Below, in pieces: positions 62,988 through 64,000 of a DNA stretch of 64,000 nt. Positions within the stretch are counted from its first letter, which is position 1, and every line of letters begins with the position of its first letter. A program made the translations under genes and the position numbers. The DNA is from Mycolicibacterium alvei (lineage in GTDB: Bacteria > Actinomycetota > Actinomycetes > Mycobacteriales > Mycobacteriaceae): positions 4,526,001 through 4,590,000 of the forward strand of contig NZ_AP022565.1 of the NCBI RefSeq assembly GCF_010727325.1, read 5' to 3'. The notes beneath the pieces are model-generated. The model did no database searches and was not told where the DNA came from. It saw only the letters and a program-made list of their open reading frames with translations.

Positions 62988-64000
62988 GTGACTGGTCAGC
63001 AACTCGACGAGAATGAACCGCGCGAGGAATGTGGCGTATTCGGGGTCTGGGCCCCGGGTGAAGACGTCGCCAAGCTCAGCTACTACGGCCTGTATGCCTT
63101 GCAGCACCGTGGTCAGGAAGCTGCGGGCATTGCGGTTTCCGACGGTTCGCAGATTTTGGTGTTCAAGGATCTCGGGCTGGTCAGCCAGGTGTTCGATGAG
63201 CAGACCCTGGCCGCAATGCCGGGTCACGTCGCTGTCGGCCACTGCCGCTACTCGACTACCGGCTCCACCACCTGGGAGAACGCCCAGCCGGTATTCCGCA
63301 ACACCGCGGCCGGAACCGGAGTCGCTCTCGGTCACAACGGAAACCTGGTCAACACCGCCGAACTGGCCACCCGCGCCCGCGCCGCCGGGCTGATCGACTC
63401 CAGGGTGTCCGGCAACATGTTGGCGACCACCGACTCCGACATCCTGGGCGCCCTGCTGGCCCACGGCGCCGCCGACGCCACGCTGGAGCAGGCTGCCCTG
63501 GAACTGCTGCCCACGGTGCGCGGCGCCTTCTGCCTCACCTTCATGGATGAGAACACCCTCTACGCCGCGCGCGACCCGCACGGAGTGCGCCCCCTGGCGC
63601 TGGGCCGACTCGACCGTGGCTGGGTGGTGGCCTCCGAGACCGCCGCGCTCGACATCGTCGGCGCCTCGTTCGTCCGCGACATCGAACCCGGCGAACTGCT
63701 GGCCATCGATGCCGACGGCGTGCGCTCCACCCGGTTCGCCAACCCGGAACCCAAGGCTTGCGTCTTCGAGTACGTCTACCTGGCCCGCCCCGACAGCACG
63801 CTGGTGGGGCGCTCGGTGCACGCCACCCGCGTCGACATCGGTCGCCGACTGGCCCGCGAGCACCCGGTCGACGGCGACCTGGTGATCGGCGTCCCCGAGT
63901 CGGGAACGCCCGCCGCGGTCGGTTACGCGCAGGAATCCGGGATCCCGTTCGGCCAGGGCCTGATGAAGAACGCGTACGTGGGGCGCACGTTCATCCAGCC
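62988..64000 (+). CDS. purF: amidophosphoribosyltransferase PurF, N-terminal part
   Basis: 337 residues to the window edge, start GTG 62988 with GGAG upstream. The first residues MTGQQLDENEPREE form a short propeptide, which B. subtilis-type PurF removes to free the N-terminal nucleophile Cys15 in CGVFGVW. The glutaminase domain continues with YGLYALQHRGQEAAGI, GHCRYSTTGST and NGNLVN; VIGVPESGTPAAVGYAQ begins the phosphoribosyl-transferase half. It makes phosphoribosylamine, the committed step of purine synthesis. Unlike the other pur genes of the window it seems to have a leader: TAGACT at 62942 is the best -10. Confidence 0.97.
   Translation, partial: MTGQQLDENEPREECGVFGVWAPGEDVAKLSYYGLYALQHRGQEAAGIAVSDGSQILVFKDLGLVSQVFDEQTLAAMPGHVAVGHCRYSTTGSTTWENAQPVFRNTAAGTGVALGHNGNLVNTAELATRARAAGLIDSRVSGNMLATTDSDILGALLAHGAADATLEQAALELLPTVRGAFCLTFMDENTLYAARDPHGVRPLALGRLDRGWVVASETAALDIVGASFVRDIEPGELLAIDADGVRSTRFANPEPKACVFEYVYLARPDSTLVGRSVHATRVDIGRRLAREHPVDGDLVIGVPESGTPAAVGYAQESGIPFGQGLMKNAYVGRTFIQ

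Overview
The window looks like chromosome of a fast-growing Mycobacterium (Mycolicibacterium). Codon use is uniformly GC-rich, GTG starts are common, and gene content and order closely follow the M. tuberculosis phoP-phoR to purF stretch (roughly Rv0756c to Rv0808, from memory of that map). It differs from M. tuberculosis in carrying a relZ-type RNase HII/alarmone synthetase fusion (known from M. smegmatis), an undivided oligopeptidase B gene, a CYP125-like P450 next to purD, and an orphan MCE gene near purF.

Layout. 1-5.1 kb: end of a molybdenum hydroxylase gene, a truncated signalling-protein leader, secreted hydrolases (VanX-like, cutinase, GH5-like), enoyl-CoA hydratase, DoxX and HNH genes. 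5.1-6.8 kb: an IS110-family element with a long 5' non-coding leader that may encode a bridge RNA, abutting tRNA-Thr(UGU). 6.9-10 kb: a repeat protein, phoP-phoR and a HIT protein. 10.5-23.8 kb: a lipid/sterol oxidation block, with DesA-type desaturase, SDRs, KSI-like protein, AdhB, ferredoxin, CYP51, CYP123 and a TetR regulator on the minus strand, and a divergent aldA-SDR-HIBADH-CMD-unknown operon. 23.8-25.5 kb: a lower-GC pair that reads as a WXG-type secreted effector with an adjacent lipoprotein (toxin/immunity candidate). 25.6-40 kb: lipoprotein peptidase, CYP125-like/TetR operon, purD, Tat esterase, APC permease, relZ, purB-cyp126-TDT transporter. 40-49.4 kb: purC-ptrB, redox genes, purS-purQ. 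49.4-52.6 kb: encapsulin and its DyP peroxidase cargo, M18 aminopeptidase. 52.6-64 kb: LGFP lipoprotein, VOC protein, purL operon with an alpha/beta-hydrolase and a CPBP protease, APC permease, MCE, SCP-like protein, DoxX membrane protein, and the 5' part of purF.

How it works together. Six purine-biosynthesis loci (purD, purB, purC, purSQ, purL, purF) are scattered singly through about 36 kb, interleaved with unrelated genes. For five of them a TANNNT -10 box ends 6-8 nt before the start codon, which predicts leaderless mRNAs; the same spacing recurs at many other genes here and helped fix starts. Several perfect inverted repeats sit exactly at promoters next to TetR genes and are good operator candidates. 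No CRISPR array, rRNA or prophage was seen. No intergenic stretch exceeds 300 bases; the longest is the 257-base leader in front of the IS110 transposase.
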